DNA of 64,000 nucleotides, taken from assembly GCF_003609835.1 (NCBI RefSeq), contig NZ_AP017898.1, positions 248,001-312,000 on the forward strand, given 5' to 3'. This DNA is from Sphingopyxis sp. FD7. Its GTDB lineage: Bacteria > Pseudomonadota > Alphaproteobacteria > Sphingomonadales > Sphingomonadaceae. A model generated the notes under the pieces. It was not told the DNA's origin, ran no database searches, and saw nothing but the letters and a program-made list of their open reading frames with translations. How positions within the stretch are numbered: position 1 is the stretch's first letter; each line of letters begins with the position of its first letter. This document shows, piece by piece, positions 1-10,880 of the stretch. The translations under genes were made by a program, and so were the position numbers.

Positions 1-1
1 G

Positions 2-142
2 GTGTGGACGCAGATCGACACCACACGGCTGCCGCGTCAACCCAGGCCGGGGCAGAAAGTGAAGATCAAGACCGCGAGCATGGGCAGCTATTTCGCGACG
101 ATCGACGGCGGCCGCACGATCCGCATGAAGCGCGACCGCTGA
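2..142 (+). CDS. 3' end of an unidentified protein (partial)
   Basis: An open frame runs from the window edge to a TGA at 140-142 and encodes the last 46 residues of a protein ending in GSYFATIDGGRTIRMKRDR. I do not recognise the family. The tail is basic and no domain can be assigned from this fragment. It is read in the same direction as the pabB fusion and its stop lies 36 bases before the preferred start of that gene, so the two may be co-transcribed. Confidence 0.55.
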   Translation: MWTQIDTTRLPRQPRPGQKVKIKTASMGSYFATIDGGRTIRMKRDR

Positions 143-178
143 TTGCAGCCGGACAGGGCGCGATGCACGCGGGGCGGG

Positions 179-2017
179 ATGGCGCACAGGATAGCCTTTC
201 CGGGGCCGGATAGCCGGCCCTTCGTGCTGCTCGACGACGCGCGCGCCGACGGAGCGGCGTCGGCGCGGCTGTTCGTCGATCCGGTCGAGGTGCTGACCGC
301 GGCAACGGCCGCCGACGTGCCCGCGCTGCTTGCGAAGCTGGAAACAGCGGTGGCACGCGGCCTCCACGCCGCGGGCTTCCTTACCTATGAGGCGGGGAAG
401 GGGCTCGCGCCCGCCTGGCGCGGCGCGGTTGGCGGCGCGGCCGGGACCATGCCGCTGGGCTGGTTCGGCCTGTTCGCCGAAGTGCGGCGAATAGACGCCA
501 GCGAGGTCGAGCGGCTGCTGCCCGATCCGGCATCGGCGTGGGTCGGCCGGGTTGCGCCGCGGATCGCGCGCGCCGACTATCTCGCCGCGGTCGAGGCGGT
601 GCTCGCCTTTATCCGTGCGGGCGACATCTATCAGGCGAACCTGACCTTCCGCGCCGACGTGCCGGTGGCGGGCGACCCGCTCGCCGTTTATGCGCGGCTG
701 CGGCGAACGGCGCGTGCAGGATATGGCGGCTTTATCTGGACGGGCGAACAGGCGATCGCGTCGCTTTCGCCCGAACTCTTCTTTGCGCTGCGCGGCCATG
801 AGGTGATCGCGCGGCCGATGAAGGGGACCGCGGCCCGGCACGCCGATGCAGCGGCCGATGCAGCGGCGGCGCGCGCGCTCGCCGACGACCCCAAGCAGCG
901 CGCCGAAAATCTGATGATCGTCGATCTCATCCGCAATGATCTGTCGCGCGTTGCGGAACCGGGGTCGGTCGCGGTGCCCGATCTGTTTCGCGTCGAAAGC
1001 TTCCCCACCATCCACCAGCTTGTGTCCGACGTCAGCGCGCGCCTGCCCGCGGGTGCCGGGGCCGTCGACGTGCTGCGCGCCGCCTTTCCCTGCGGGTCGA
1101 TAACCGGCGCGCCCAAGGTGCGCGCGATGGAAATCATCGACGCGCTGGAGGCCGAGCCGCGCGGTCTCTACACGGGGTCGATCGGCTTCATCGAGCCGGA
1201 TGGCGATGCCGCGTTCAACGTCGCGATCCGCACGCTCGTCTTTCCGCCTGCCGACGCGCAAGGCGGGTTGCAGGACGCGGCGTCATGCGCCACGCTGGGC
1301 CTGGGATCGGGAATCGTCGCCGACAGCGTGCCGGGCGAGGAATGGCGCGAATGTCTGGCCAAGGGGGAATTTGTGGGCGCAGCGGGCGAGAGCTTCGACC
1401 TCATTGAAACGATGTTTTTCGATCCCGTGGACGGGATCCAGCGCCTTGAGGGGCATCTGGCGCGGATGAAGGCGAGCGCGGCGGCGCTCGGCTTTTCCTT
1501 CGATCGCCACGGCGCGCGCAACAGCCTGCAATCGGCGACCTTCCGCCTGCGCAGCACAGCGCGGGTGCGGATGCGGCTTGCGCCGTCGGGCGCGCTCGCG
1601 GTCGAGGTGTCGCCGCTGCCGCGCCTCTCCGAGTTGCCGGTGTCCGTGGCGGTGCGCCCGGCGCCGATGCGGCCGGGCGATTTCCGCGTGGCGCACAAGA
1701 CGAGCCTGCGCGCGCCCTATGACATCGCGCGGCAGGACAGCGGCGCCGCCGAAGTCGTCTTCGTCGACGAGCCGGGCTTTGTGACCGAAGGGAGCTGGAG
1801 CAACATTTTCGTCGAACGCGACGGTGTGCTGCTCACCCCGCCGCTCGCGCTCGGACTGCTTCCCGGCGTGCTGCGCGGCGAACTCATCGACAAGGGGCGC
1901 GCGGTCGAATCGCATTTGCGCCTTGCCGACCTGTCGGACGGCTTTTTCCTCGGCAACAGCCTGCGCGGGCTGGTGCCGGCGCGGCTCGCCGCGCCTGCCG
2001 ACGATGCGAACCGCTGA
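179..2017 (+). CDS. pabB: PabB-PabC fusion: aminodeoxychorismate synthase component I / 4-amino-4-deoxychorismate lyase
   Basis: A 612-residue two-domain protein for p-aminobenzoate synthesis in the folate pathway. The first part (about residues 100-370) is a chorismate-binding domain with GDIYQANLTF, PMKGT, ENLMIVDLIRNDLSRV and CGSITGAPKVRAMEIID. The second part (about 385-600) is a class IV PLP aminotransferase fold typical of PabC, with the lysine in VAHKTSLRAPYD and the EGSWSNIF segment. The fusion would convert chorismate plus an amino donor to aminodeoxychorismate and then to PABA plus pyruvate. An in-frame TTG at 143 is possible, but ATG 179 sits just after a GGGGCGGG stretch and gives the usual N-terminus. 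No glutamine amidotransferase (PabA) lies nearby. Confidence 0.92.
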   Translation: MAHRIAFPGPDSRPFVLLDDARADGAASARLFVDPVEVLTAATAADVPALLAKLETAVARGLHAAGFLTYEAGKGLAPAWRGAVGGAAGTMPLGWFGLFAEVRRIDASEVERLLPDPASAWVGRVAPRIARADYLAAVEAVLAFIRAGDIYQANLTFRADVPVAGDPLAVYARLRRTARAGYGGFIWTGEQAIASLSPELFFALRGHEVIARPMKGTAARHADAAADAAAARALADDPKQRAENLMIVDLIRNDLSRVAEPGSVAVPDLFRVESFPTIHQLVSDVSARLPAGAGAVDVLRAAFPCGSITGAPKVRAMEIIDALEAEPRGLYTGSIGFIEPDGDAAFNVAIRTLVFPPADAQGGLQDAASCATLGLGSGIVADSVPGEEWRECLAKGEFVGAAGESFDLIETMFFDPVDGIQRLEGHLARMKASAAALGFSFDRHGARNSLQSATFRLRSTARVRMRLAPSGALAVEVSPLPRLSELPVSVAVRPAPMRPGDFRVAHKTSLRAPYDIARQDSGAAEVVFVDEPGFVTEGSWSNIFVERDGVLLTPPLALGLLPGVLRGELIDKGRAVESHLRLADLSDGFFLGNSLRGLVPARLAAPADDANR

Positions 2018-3343
<1,326 letters not shown>

Positions 3344-3647
3344 AGCCCTTTTTGTCATCCCGGCGAAGGCCGGGATCTCACCCTGTCGGCCTGACGCACC
3401 GGCGAGATCCCGGCCTTCGCCGGGATGACGAGAAATGTGCAAGATAATTTTATACCGACCGGTCTTGAAGTCGCGCGGCCTGGACCTATCTGGACCTGAA
3501 CGACGATTAAGCGCCCGGTTCACCGGATGGTAAGCGATCGCGGCTACAGTGATTCCACTCACTGCACGGATGATCGGGGCGCGTCATATCGTCGGTGTAA
3601 CCAGGGCGGCCACGGCCGCGAAACAGATATAATGACACGAGGCTCCC
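3344..3647. other. Intergenic region with palindromic repeat and likely promoter
   Basis: This gap of about 300 bases holds a long palindromic repeat at 3354-3429 directly after the aminotransferase stop, where it may also end transcription. The remainder (3430-3647) has no convincing gene. A TATAAT-like hexamer just before 3640 and a GAGG at about 3638-3642 suggest that the promoter and ribosome binding site of the small peptide gene lie at the right-hand end. A GACCGGTC palindrome occurs near 3458. Confidence 0.5.
3354..3429. repeat. Palindromic intergenic repeat, family R1 (copy 1)
   Basis: Two perfect 26-base inverted arms (3354-3379 and 3404-3429) surround a 24-base spacer. Each arm itself contains a CCCGGC...GCCGGG hairpin. 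The arm core GTCATCCCGGC recurs at 26486-26513 and, degraded, at 20965-21043, so this is a dispersed REP-like family in this genome. It follows the aminotransferase stop by about ten bases. Confidence 0.85.
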
Positions 3648-3755
3648 ATGCTCTCCATGCTCCGCTCCGACTGGTTTCTGACCATGCTCGCCGGCTTTGC
3701 GATCGGCGCGACCTATATCGTGCTGAGCCAGCCGGCGCTGCCAATTCCCGCATAA
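3648..3755 (+). CDS. Small single-span membrane peptide (35 aa) coupled to msrA
   Basis: ATG at 3648, after a GAGG at good distance, opens a 35-codon frame: MLSMLRSDW followed by a hydrophobic stretch FLTMLAGFAIGATYIVLS and ending QPALPIPA. The middle is a likely transmembrane helix or uncleaved anchor. Its TAA stop overlaps the ATG of msrA by one base (TAATG), the layout of translational coupling. No function is known to me. Support comes from the start site, the coherent hydrophobic profile and the coupling; conservation in relatives would settle it. Confidence 0.6.
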   Translation: MLSMLRSDWFLTMLAGFAIGATYIVLSQPALPIPA

Positions 3756-4441
3756 TGCCGCGGCGCGGCCGCCCGCTGCTGCGCGCGCTCATGGCGCTCG
3801 CATCGGCGGCGCTGCTCGCGCAATGCGCGCCCGCGCAGGCCGAAAATGTCGTCAAGCTCCCCGCCGCGCTGACCGATCCCGCCGTGCCCGCGAAGCGCGC
3901 GACCGCGGTGCTCGCGGGCGGATGCTTCTGGGGCGTCGAGGGCGTCTTTGCGCATGTGAAGGGCGTGATCTCGGTCGAATCGGGCTATCATGGCGGCAGC
4001 GCCGCGACCGCGCGATACGAGCTGACGCACGACGGCACATCGGGCCACGCCGAGGCGGTGCGCATCGTCTATGATCCCTCGCAGGTCAGCTATGGCACCC
4101 TCCTGCGCATCCTCTTTTCGGTGATCGCCGACCCGACGCTCAAGGACCGGCAGGGCCCCGACGTCGGTTCGCAATATCGCGCCGCGATCGTCCCGCTCGA
4201 TGCGATGCAGCGCCAGGTCGCGACCGCCTATCTGGCGCAGATCGACCGTGGCGGATATTTCGCGAGGCCGGTGATCGTGCCGATCGAGCGCTACAAGCGC
4301 TTCTATCGGGCCGAGCCGAACCATCAGGATTTCATGCGCCGCCATCCGCGCAACCCATATATCGTCCGCTGGGATGCGCCCAAGCTGGCGGCGTTCAAAC
4401 GGCTCTTTCCCGACAGGGTGCGCGCGACGCCCGCGCCTTGA
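3755..4441 (+). CDS. msrA: Exported peptide methionine sulfoxide reductase A
   Basis: 228 residues. The N-terminus (basic RRGRPLLR, hydrophobic core, LLAQC) looks like a signal peptide, possibly a lipobox, so the enzyme should work outside the cytoplasm. The catalytic motif GGCFWG places the active cysteine at about residue 57, followed by SGYHGG and, near the C-terminus, EPNHQDFMRRHPRNPY, all typical of MsrA. I see no clear resolving cysteine in the mature part. It reduces methionine-S-sulfoxide in oxidised envelope proteins. The start is chosen because ATG 3755 overlaps the stop of the upstream small peptide; a longer open frame reaches 3527 but lacks support. Confidence 0.88.
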   Translation: MPRRGRPLLRALMALASAALLAQCAPAQAENVVKLPAALTDPAVPAKRATAVLAGGCFWGVEGVFAHVKGVISVESGYHGGSAATARYELTHDGTSGHAEAVRIVYDPSQVSYGTLLRILFSVIADPTLKDRQGPDVGSQYRAAIVPLDAMQRQVATAYLAQIDRGGYFARPVIVPIERYKRFYRAEPNHQDFMRRHPRNPYIVRWDAPKLAAFKRLFPDRVRATPAP

Positions 4442-4584
4442 CGCGCCGACCCCCATGGTTCCACAATTGGTCGCGGCGAAAGAATCGTTCGTCGCAAATC
4501 GCTGGTCCGGCGCGGATCGCTGCGCGACCAACGGAGCAACCAAAGGGGTCGGGGACATAGACAGGTCGCGTGCGCGGGGTTCGA

Positions 4585-5757
4585 ATGAAGATTGAGTTTT
4601 CCGGCAGGCCGCTCCTCGCGATGACGATGAGCGCCGCGGTGCTCGCCGGCTGCGTCAGCAGCGCCGCGGTCATCCCGCTACCGCGCGCGCAGGCGCCGGC
4701 CCCGCAGCAGCCGCAATCGCCGCCGCAGGCAGTGCGCGGGCCGTCCGGGTCGGTGACGGTGCCGATCGGCCAGCCGGTTCCGTCGGCCATGCCGCGCCCC
4801 GCCGGACCGCTCGATCCCGGCTTTCGCCGCGCCCCCGCCGGATTGCAGGATCGTATCCATGCCTTGTGGCGCGCCTTTCCGGGCAAGACGGGAATCGCCG
4901 TGCAGCGGATCGACGGCGAATGGACCTTGTCGCATCGCGGCGGCGAGCTGTTTCCGCAGCAGAGCGTCTCGAAGCTGTGGGTGGCGCTGGCCGTGCTCGA
5001 CGCGGTCGATCAGGGGCGGTTGACGCTCGATCAGCGCGTTCGTATCGGGCCGGAAGATCTGACGCTTTTCTATCAGCCGATCGCATCGCGCGTCCGCGCC
5101 GAAGGGTCGGTGACGATGAGCGTCCGCGAACTCATCGAAATTGCGATCACGCAGAGCGACAATACCGCAAACGACAGTCTGCTGCGTACCGTTGGCGGCC
5201 CCGACGCGGTGCGTCGTTTCATTGCAAAGAAGGATCTGGGCGCGATTCGCTTCGGTCCCGGCGAGCGGCTGCTCCAGGCGGGGACCGCGGGGCTGAAGTG
5301 GCAGCAGGCCTATTCGGTCGGGCGCGCCTTTCAACAGGCGCGCGCCGCGCTGCCCGATGCGACGCGGCGCGCGGCGCGCAACGCCTATCTCGCCAATCCG
5401 CCCGATGGCGCCAGCCCGGCGGCGATCGCGAACGCGCTGACGCGGCTCGCGCGCGGCGCGCTGCTGTCGCCCGAATCGACCGAATATCTGCTGGGGGTGA
5501 TGAGCCGGACCAAGAGCGGCCCGCGGCGCCTGAAGGCCGGACTGCCCCCCGACTGGAAGTTCCTGCACAAGACGGGCACGGGACAGGATTACAAGGGCGC
5601 GACCGCGGGTTACAACGACATCGGCATCGCCACCGCCCCGGATGGAACGCGCTATGCCATCGTCGTGCTGCTCGGTGACACGAGCGCACCGGTGCCCGCG
5701 CGCATGGAATTGATGCAGGCGGTGTCGCGCGCCGTCGCCGAATATCACGGCAAATGA
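4585..5757 (+). CDS. Class A beta-lactamase-like serine hydrolase, lipoprotein
   Basis: 390 residues with an N-terminal lipobox (VLAGC), a Pro/Gln/Ala-rich linker to about residue 85 and a class A beta-lactamase fold. Catalytic landmarks are S127-V-S-K130, S191-D-N193 and K329-T-G. Exactly 36 residues after the SDN serine lies E227-R-L-L-Q, matching the ExxLN general-base motif but with Gln in place of the conserved Asn. The SDN-to-KTG distance is about 34 residues longer than in TEM-type enzymes, so an insertion follows the omega loop. It may be a beta-lactamase or a peptidoglycan-directed hydrolase tethered in the periplasm. GTG 4570 is an alternative start. Confidence 0.8.
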   Translation: MKIEFSGRPLLAMTMSAAVLAGCVSSAAVIPLPRAQAPAPQQPQSPPQAVRGPSGSVTVPIGQPVPSAMPRPAGPLDPGFRRAPAGLQDRIHALWRAFPGKTGIAVQRIDGEWTLSHRGGELFPQQSVSKLWVALAVLDAVDQGRLTLDQRVRIGPEDLTLFYQPIASRVRAEGSVTMSVRELIEIAITQSDNTANDSLLRTVGGPDAVRRFIAKKDLGAIRFGPGERLLQAGTAGLKWQQAYSVGRAFQQARAALPDATRRAARNAYLANPPDGASPAAIANALTRLARGALLSPESTEYLLGVMSRTKSGPRRLKAGLPPDWKFLHKTGTGQDYKGATAGYNDIGIATAPDGTRYAIVVLLGDTSAPVPARMELMQAVSRAVAEYHGK

Positions 5758-5764
5758 CGCGGCC

Positions 5765-6076
5765 ATGAAAAGCGCCATGCTGCCGGTCGCCGCACTGGCA
5801 TGTCTCCTGTCGGCCTGTGCGACGCCCGAAGCGCGGTTGCGCACGGGGCTCAACAATGCCGGACTGTCGAAAGCGATGTCGGCGTGCATGGCCGAACGCA
5901 TGGTCGACCGGCTGTCGCTGCCCCAGCTCCGCCGCCTTGCCGCGCTCGGCAGCCTCAGGGACAAGCATATCGCCGACCTGTCGCTGTCGCAGTTCCTGCA
6001 CAAGGTACGCGCGCTCAAGGATCCGGAGATATTGGCGGTGTCGACCAGTTCGGCCGCGATCTGTGCGATGCGGTAG
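5765..6076 (+). CDS. Small lipoprotein of unknown function
   Basis: 103 residues starting MKSAMLPVAALACLLSACAT, a clear lipoprotein signal with lipobox LSAC. The mature part is mostly helical, contains a repeated Leu-rich pattern (LSLPQLRRLAALGSL, LSLSQFLHKVRALK) and two further cysteines. I do not recognise a named domain. It begins seven bases after the beta-lactamase-like gene and probably shares its transcript. Confidence 0.7.
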   Translation: MKSAMLPVAALACLLSACATPEARLRTGLNNAGLSKAMSACMAERMVDRLSLPQLRRLAALGSLRDKHIADLSLSQFLHKVRALKDPEILAVSTSSAAICAMR

Positions 6077-6226
6077 CCCGTTGTCGCCGGGATCACGGGA
6101 TGGAAAGATGACCGGTTTCCCGCGAAAGAATCTCTTGGCGCGGCAGGGGTAGCCTTGCCGCGCAACTTGGCTTATGCGGCGCCAAACTTCTCCCTCGTCA
6201 CAGAGTCGAAAGGCCCGGCAGACCTC

Positions 6227-7435
<1,209 letters not shown>

Positions 7436-7443
7436 TAATAACT

Positions 7444-7593
7444 CCTCTCCCGCAGGCGGGAGAGGATAGGAAGACTTGGCAGCTTGCTGCCTAGTCGACT
7501 TGGTGTGGGCCTGCGGCGTCGCATGTGCCCACTCCGCTGCGACTAGCGGGACAAGCCCGCAAGTCTCGCTGCCTCTCCCGCCTGCGGGAGAGG
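7444..7593. repeat. 150-base palindromic element, family R3 (copy A)
   Basis: The ends are two short palindromes (7444-7465 and 7572-7593) built on CTCTCCCGC / GCGGGAGAG, inverted to each other. The interior right part, from CCGCTGCGACTAGCG to CAAGTCTCGCTGCC, is nearly the same as in the element at 63080-63194. It carries no gene and sits between sucC and the etfB promoter. It looks like a small non-autonomous repeat; no transposase or clear target duplication is seen. Confidence 0.8.
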
Positions 7594-7605
7594 TGGGACT
7601 GCTGG

Positions 7606-7623
7606 TTGACGTTTACGTAAACG
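7606..7623. promoter_or_regulatory. LiuR-like (MerR family) operator in front of etfBA
   Basis: A 14-base perfect palindrome CGTTTACGTAAACG (7610-7623) lies inside the longer string TTGACGTTTACGTAAA (7606-7621). This resembles the motif described for LiuR, the MerR-type regulator of branched-chain amino acid and fatty acid catabolism in proteobacteria, whose targets include electron transfer flavoprotein genes. It lies 48 bases before the etfB start, where an operator or promoter element would be expected. The assignment rests on recalled motif shape, not on a search. Confidence 0.5.
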
Positions 7624-7670
7624 CCAATTATGGCGCAGTGCACAATTTGCTTGAGAGGAGCTTTGAGCCC

Positions 7671-8420
7671 ATGAAAATCCTCGTCCCCGTGAAGCGGGTG
7701 CTCGATTACAACGTCAAGCCGCGGGTGAAGGCCGACGGCACGGGCGTCGACCTCGCCAATGTGAAAATGTCGATGAACCCGTTCGACGAGATCGCGGTCG
7801 AAGAAGCGATTCGCCTCAAGGAAAAGGGCGTCGCGACCGAGATCGTCGCGGTCAGCGTCGGCCCGGCGAAGGCGCAGGAAACGCTGCGCACCGCGCTCGC
7901 GATGGGCGCCGACCGCGCGATCCTCGTCCAGACCGACGACGAGGTCGAGCCGCTCGCGATCGCCAAGATCCTCAAAGCCATCGCCGACGCCGAAACCCCC
8001 GGCCTGGTCATCCTCGGCAAGCAGGCGATCGACGGCGACAACAACCAGACCGGCCAGATGCTCGCAGCCTTGACCGGCTGGGCGCAGGGCACCTTTGCCA
8101 GCGCCGTGAACGTCGAGGGCGACCATGTCAGCGTGACGCGCGAAGTCGACGGCGGGCTCGAGACGGTGAAGCTCAAGCTTCCCGCGATCGTCACCACCGA
8201 CCTGCGCCTGAACGAGCCGCGCTACGCCAGCTTGCCGAACATCATGAAGGCGAAGTCGAAGCCGCTCGATACCAGGACCCCCGCCGATTACGGCGTCGAC
8301 ACCACGCCGCGCGTCAAGACGCTCAGGGTTTCCGAACCGCCCGTCCGCTCGGCCGGTGTCAAGGTCGCCGACGTCGATGAACTGGTCGCCAAGCTGAAAG
8401 CCATGGGCGTCCACAGCTAA
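7671..8420 (+). CDS. etfB: Electron transfer flavoprotein, beta subunit
   Basis: 249 residues starting [19 protein letters not shown], with [33 protein letters not shown] and the recognition-loop region [26 protein letters not shown], all typical of EtfB. With EtfA it carries electrons from acyl-CoA and other dehydrogenases to ETF-ubiquinone oxidoreductase. ATG 7671 follows a strong GAGAGGAG (7653-7660); the frame stays open upstream through the repeat but that part is not coding. etfA follows after 111 bases. Confidence 0.95.
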   Translation: MKILVPVKRVLDYNVKPRVKADGTGVDLANVKMSMNPFDEIAVEEAIRLKEKGVATEIVAVSVGPAKAQETLRTALAMGADRAILVQTDDEVEPLAIAKILKAIADAETPGLVILGKQAIDGDNNQTGQMLAALTGWAQGTFASAVNVEGDHVSVTREVDGGLETVKLKLPAIVTTDLRLNEPRYASLPNIMKAKSKPLDTRTPADYGVDTTPRVKTLRVSEPPVRSAGVKVADVDELVAKLKAMGVHS

Positions 8421-8429
8421 TCTACCCCC

Positions 8430-8507
8430 GTTCGTGTCGAGCGAAGTCGAGACACCCATCGGGAAAGCGCAAGGTCGAGGGGCATCTCGACTTCGCTCGA
8501 TGCGAAC
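8430..8507. repeat. Palindromic intergenic repeat (family R2)
   Basis: Inverted arms of 23 bases (8430-8452 and 8485-8507) match except at two positions. They contain TCGAGCGAAGTCGAGA and its complement. It lies between etfB and etfA inside what should be one transcript, so it could form a stem-loop in the mRNA. No other copy is evident in this window, but sphingomonad genomes commonly hold many repeats of this kind. Confidence 0.75.
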
Positions 8508-8531
8508 GGCAAGGGATAAAGGATCAAGGTT

Positions 8532-9461
8532 ATGAAAACTCTGGTTTGGGTCGAACATGACGGCAGCGCCGTCAAGGATGCCACGCTCGCCGCGGTGACC
8601 GCCGCATCGAAGCTCGGCGAAGTCCACCTGCTCGTCGCGGGCGAGGGCGTCGACGGCGTCGCCAAGGCCGCGTCGGAAATCGCGGGTGTGGGCAAGGTCC
8701 ATGTCGCCGACAACGCCGCCTTCGCGCACAACCTGCCCGAAAATGTCGCGCCGCTCGTCGCCGAGCTGATGGCGAGCCACGACGCCTTCGTCGCGCCCGC
8801 CACCACGACCGGCAAGAATATCGCGCCGCGTGTCGCCGCGCTGCTCGACGTCATGCAGATTTCGGACATTCTTTCGGTCGAGGGGCCCAAGAGCTTCACC
8901 CGCCCCATCTATGCCGGCAACGCCATCGCAACCGTCGAATCGAGCGACGCGAAGCTGGTCCTGACCGTGCGCGGCACCGCGTTTGAAAAGGCGGCGACGT
9001 CGGGCGGTTCGGGCGCGGTCGAAGCCGTTTCGGCGGGCAGCGACGCGGGTATCTCGAGCTTTGTCGGCGCCGAAATCGCCAAGTCGGAGCGCCCCGAACT
9101 CACTTCGGCCAAGGTGATCGTCTCCGGCGGCCGCGCGCTGGGGTCGAGCGAGAAATATGAAGAGGTCATCGTGCCGCTCGCCGACAAGCTCGGCGCCGCG
9201 CTCGGCGCCAGCCGCGCCGCGGTCGACGCGGGCTATGTCCCCAACGATTACCAGGTCGGCCAGACCGGCAAGATCGTCGCGCCGGAGGTCTATTTTGCCA
9301 TTGGCATTTCGGGCGCAATTCAGCATCTTGCGGGCATGAAGGACTCGAAAACCATCGTCGCGATCAACAAGGATGAGGACGCGCCGATCTTTCAGGTCGC
9401 CGACCTCGGCCTTGTCGCTGACCTGTTCAGCGCGGTGCCCGAGCTTACGGCCAAGATCTGA
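8532..9461 (+). CDS. etfA: Electron transfer flavoprotein, alpha subunit
   Basis: 309 residues. The N-terminal half carries the EtfA alpha domain (MKTLVWVEHDG; ATTTGKNIAPRVAALLDVMQISDI) and the C-terminal half the FAD domain with VSGGRALGSSEKYEEV, SRAAVDAGYVPNDYQVGQTGK and GISGAIQHLAGMKDSKTIVAINKDEDAPIF. It forms the soluble ETF heterodimer with EtfB. The 111-base gap to etfB is filled by a palindromic repeat. Confidence 0.95.
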   Translation: MKTLVWVEHDGSAVKDATLAAVTAASKLGEVHLLVAGEGVDGVAKAASEIAGVGKVHVADNAAFAHNLPENVAPLVAELMASHDAFVAPATTTGKNIAPRVAALLDVMQISDILSVEGPKSFTRPIYAGNAIATVESSDAKLVLTVRGTAFEKAATSGGSGAVEAVSAGSDAGISSFVGAEIAKSERPELTSAKVIVSGGRALGSSEKYEEVIVPLADKLGAALGASRAAVDAGYVPNDYQVGQTGKIVAPEVYFAIGISGAIQHLAGMKDSKTIVAINKDEDAPIFQVADLGLVADLFSAVPELTAKI

Positions 9462-9472
9462 CGCGCCGCGCC

Positions 9473-10837
9473 ATGGCCGGCCATCATCCTGGCGTGCCGG
9501 GCCTCGGCGATGCACCGTTCAACGCCGGTGGTCGCCGTTCGGCACGCCCGGGGGCCGGCCGCGAGGTCGATGACGACGACAATGGCGTCGGCGACGATCA
9601 CGGCCGCGCGCTGGTGCTGGCCAGCGTCGCGCGCGATGCGCGGCTCAACAAGAAGTTCCTGCTGCTGATCACGCTGTCGGCGGCGATCGCGACGCTCGGG
9701 CTGTTGCAAAGCTCGGCCGCCGTCGTGATCGGCGCGATGCTCGTGTCGCCGCTGCTCGGCCCGATCATGGGCATCGGCTTCGGCCTCGCGACGCTCGAAA
9801 GCAACCTCATCAAACGCTCGCTGGTAACGATGGCGGCGGGCATGGCGGTCGCGATCCTTGTCGCGATGTTCATCATCTGGCTGTCGCCGATCCGCGACGT
9901 CACCCCCGAACTGCGCGCGCGGACCCAGCCGACCTTGCTCGACCTGGGCGTCGCGGTCGTCGGCGGCATCGCGGGCGTCTATGCGATCATGCGCAAGCTG
10001 TCGGGGGTGATGGTCGGCGTGGCGATCGCGACGGCGCTGGTGCCGCCGCTCTCGACGATCGGCTTTGGCCTCGCGACGGGGCGTTTCGACTTTGCCGTCG
10101 GCGCGGCGCTGCTGTTCCTCACCAACACGCTCGCCATCGCCTTTGCCGCGACGACGGTGGCGCGGTTCAACCGTTTCGGCCCGTCGCTGACGCCGCAACA
10201 TACGGCAATGCAGGTGGCGGGGATCGTCGTCACGCTGGGCATATTGTCGATCCCGCTTGCGCTCACGCTCAACAATCTGGCCGGCGAGGTGCGCGCGCGC
10301 TCGGTGGTGCAGGCCGAATTGCGGAGCCTGCTCGACGAAAGCGACCGCGTCGACAGCATGAATGTGCGCATGGAACGCGACGCCGTGGCGGTCGACGGCG
10401 TGGTGCTCGTCGATCGCTATGCCGCCAAACTCGACAGTGAACTTGCGGCGCGCATCCGCAAGGCGCTCGACCGCGACGCGCGTGTCAGCATCGTCCAGCT
10501 CCGGCAACAGACCAACGCCGCGGTGCAGGTGGAGGAACAGCTCAACCGCCGTCTCGCGACGCTCGAACAACGCGAGGAGGATGCGCGCGCGATTCTCGCT
10601 GGCCTCACCGTCGGCGAACTCGTGCGCCGCGACCGCGTGCTGATCGACGCGCAGGCGCGCCGCGTCGTCGTCCAGCGCGACCGCGAGGCCGAGGGCGAAC
10701 AGGTCGCCGCCGCGGTCGACCGCATCATGGCCGCGGTGCAGGCCATGCATCCGCGCTGGCTTGTCCAGAACGGCGACCTGACCGCCGCCGAGGCGCCCGA
10801 TCCAAGCGCGGCGCAACCCGCGCCGGAAGCGCCATAG
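9473..10837 (+). CDS. DUF389 family multi-pass membrane protein
   Basis: 454 residues. After a poorly conserved, acidic N-terminus, residues about 55-270 hold five to six hydrophobic segments with the DUF389 signatures SSAAVVIGAMLVSPLLGPIMGIGFG and GVAIATALVPPLSTIGFGLATG. The C-terminal third (about 280-454) is soluble and charged, with a coiled-coil-prone stretch. The biochemical role of this family is not established. It starts 11 bases after etfA; I see no strong ribosome binding site, so the exact start is uncertain. Confidence 0.8.
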   Translation: MAGHHPGVPGLGDAPFNAGGRRSARPGAGREVDDDDNGVGDDHGRALVLASVARDARLNKKFLLLITLSAAIATLGLLQSSAAVVIGAMLVSPLLGPIMGIGFGLATLESNLIKRSLVTMAAGMAVAILVAMFIIWLSPIRDVTPELRARTQPTLLDLGVAVVGGIAGVYAIMRKLSGVMVGVAIATALVPPLSTIGFGLATGRFDFAVGAALLFLTNTLAIAFAATTVARFNRFGPSLTPQHTAMQVAGIVVTLGILSIPLALTLNNLAGEVRARSVVQAELRSLLDESDRVDSMNVRMERDAVAVDGVVLVDRYAAKLDSELAARIRKALDRDARVSIVQLRQQTNAAVQVEEQLNRRLATLEQREEDARAILAGLTVGELVRRDRVLIDAQARRVVVQRDREAEGEQVAAAVDRIMAAVQAMHPRWLVQNGDLTAAEAPDPSAAQPAPEAP

Positions 10838-10880
10838 ACAGCCTGCGGGCAGCCCCGCGTCCGCGGGCCGCCTTCTTTGC

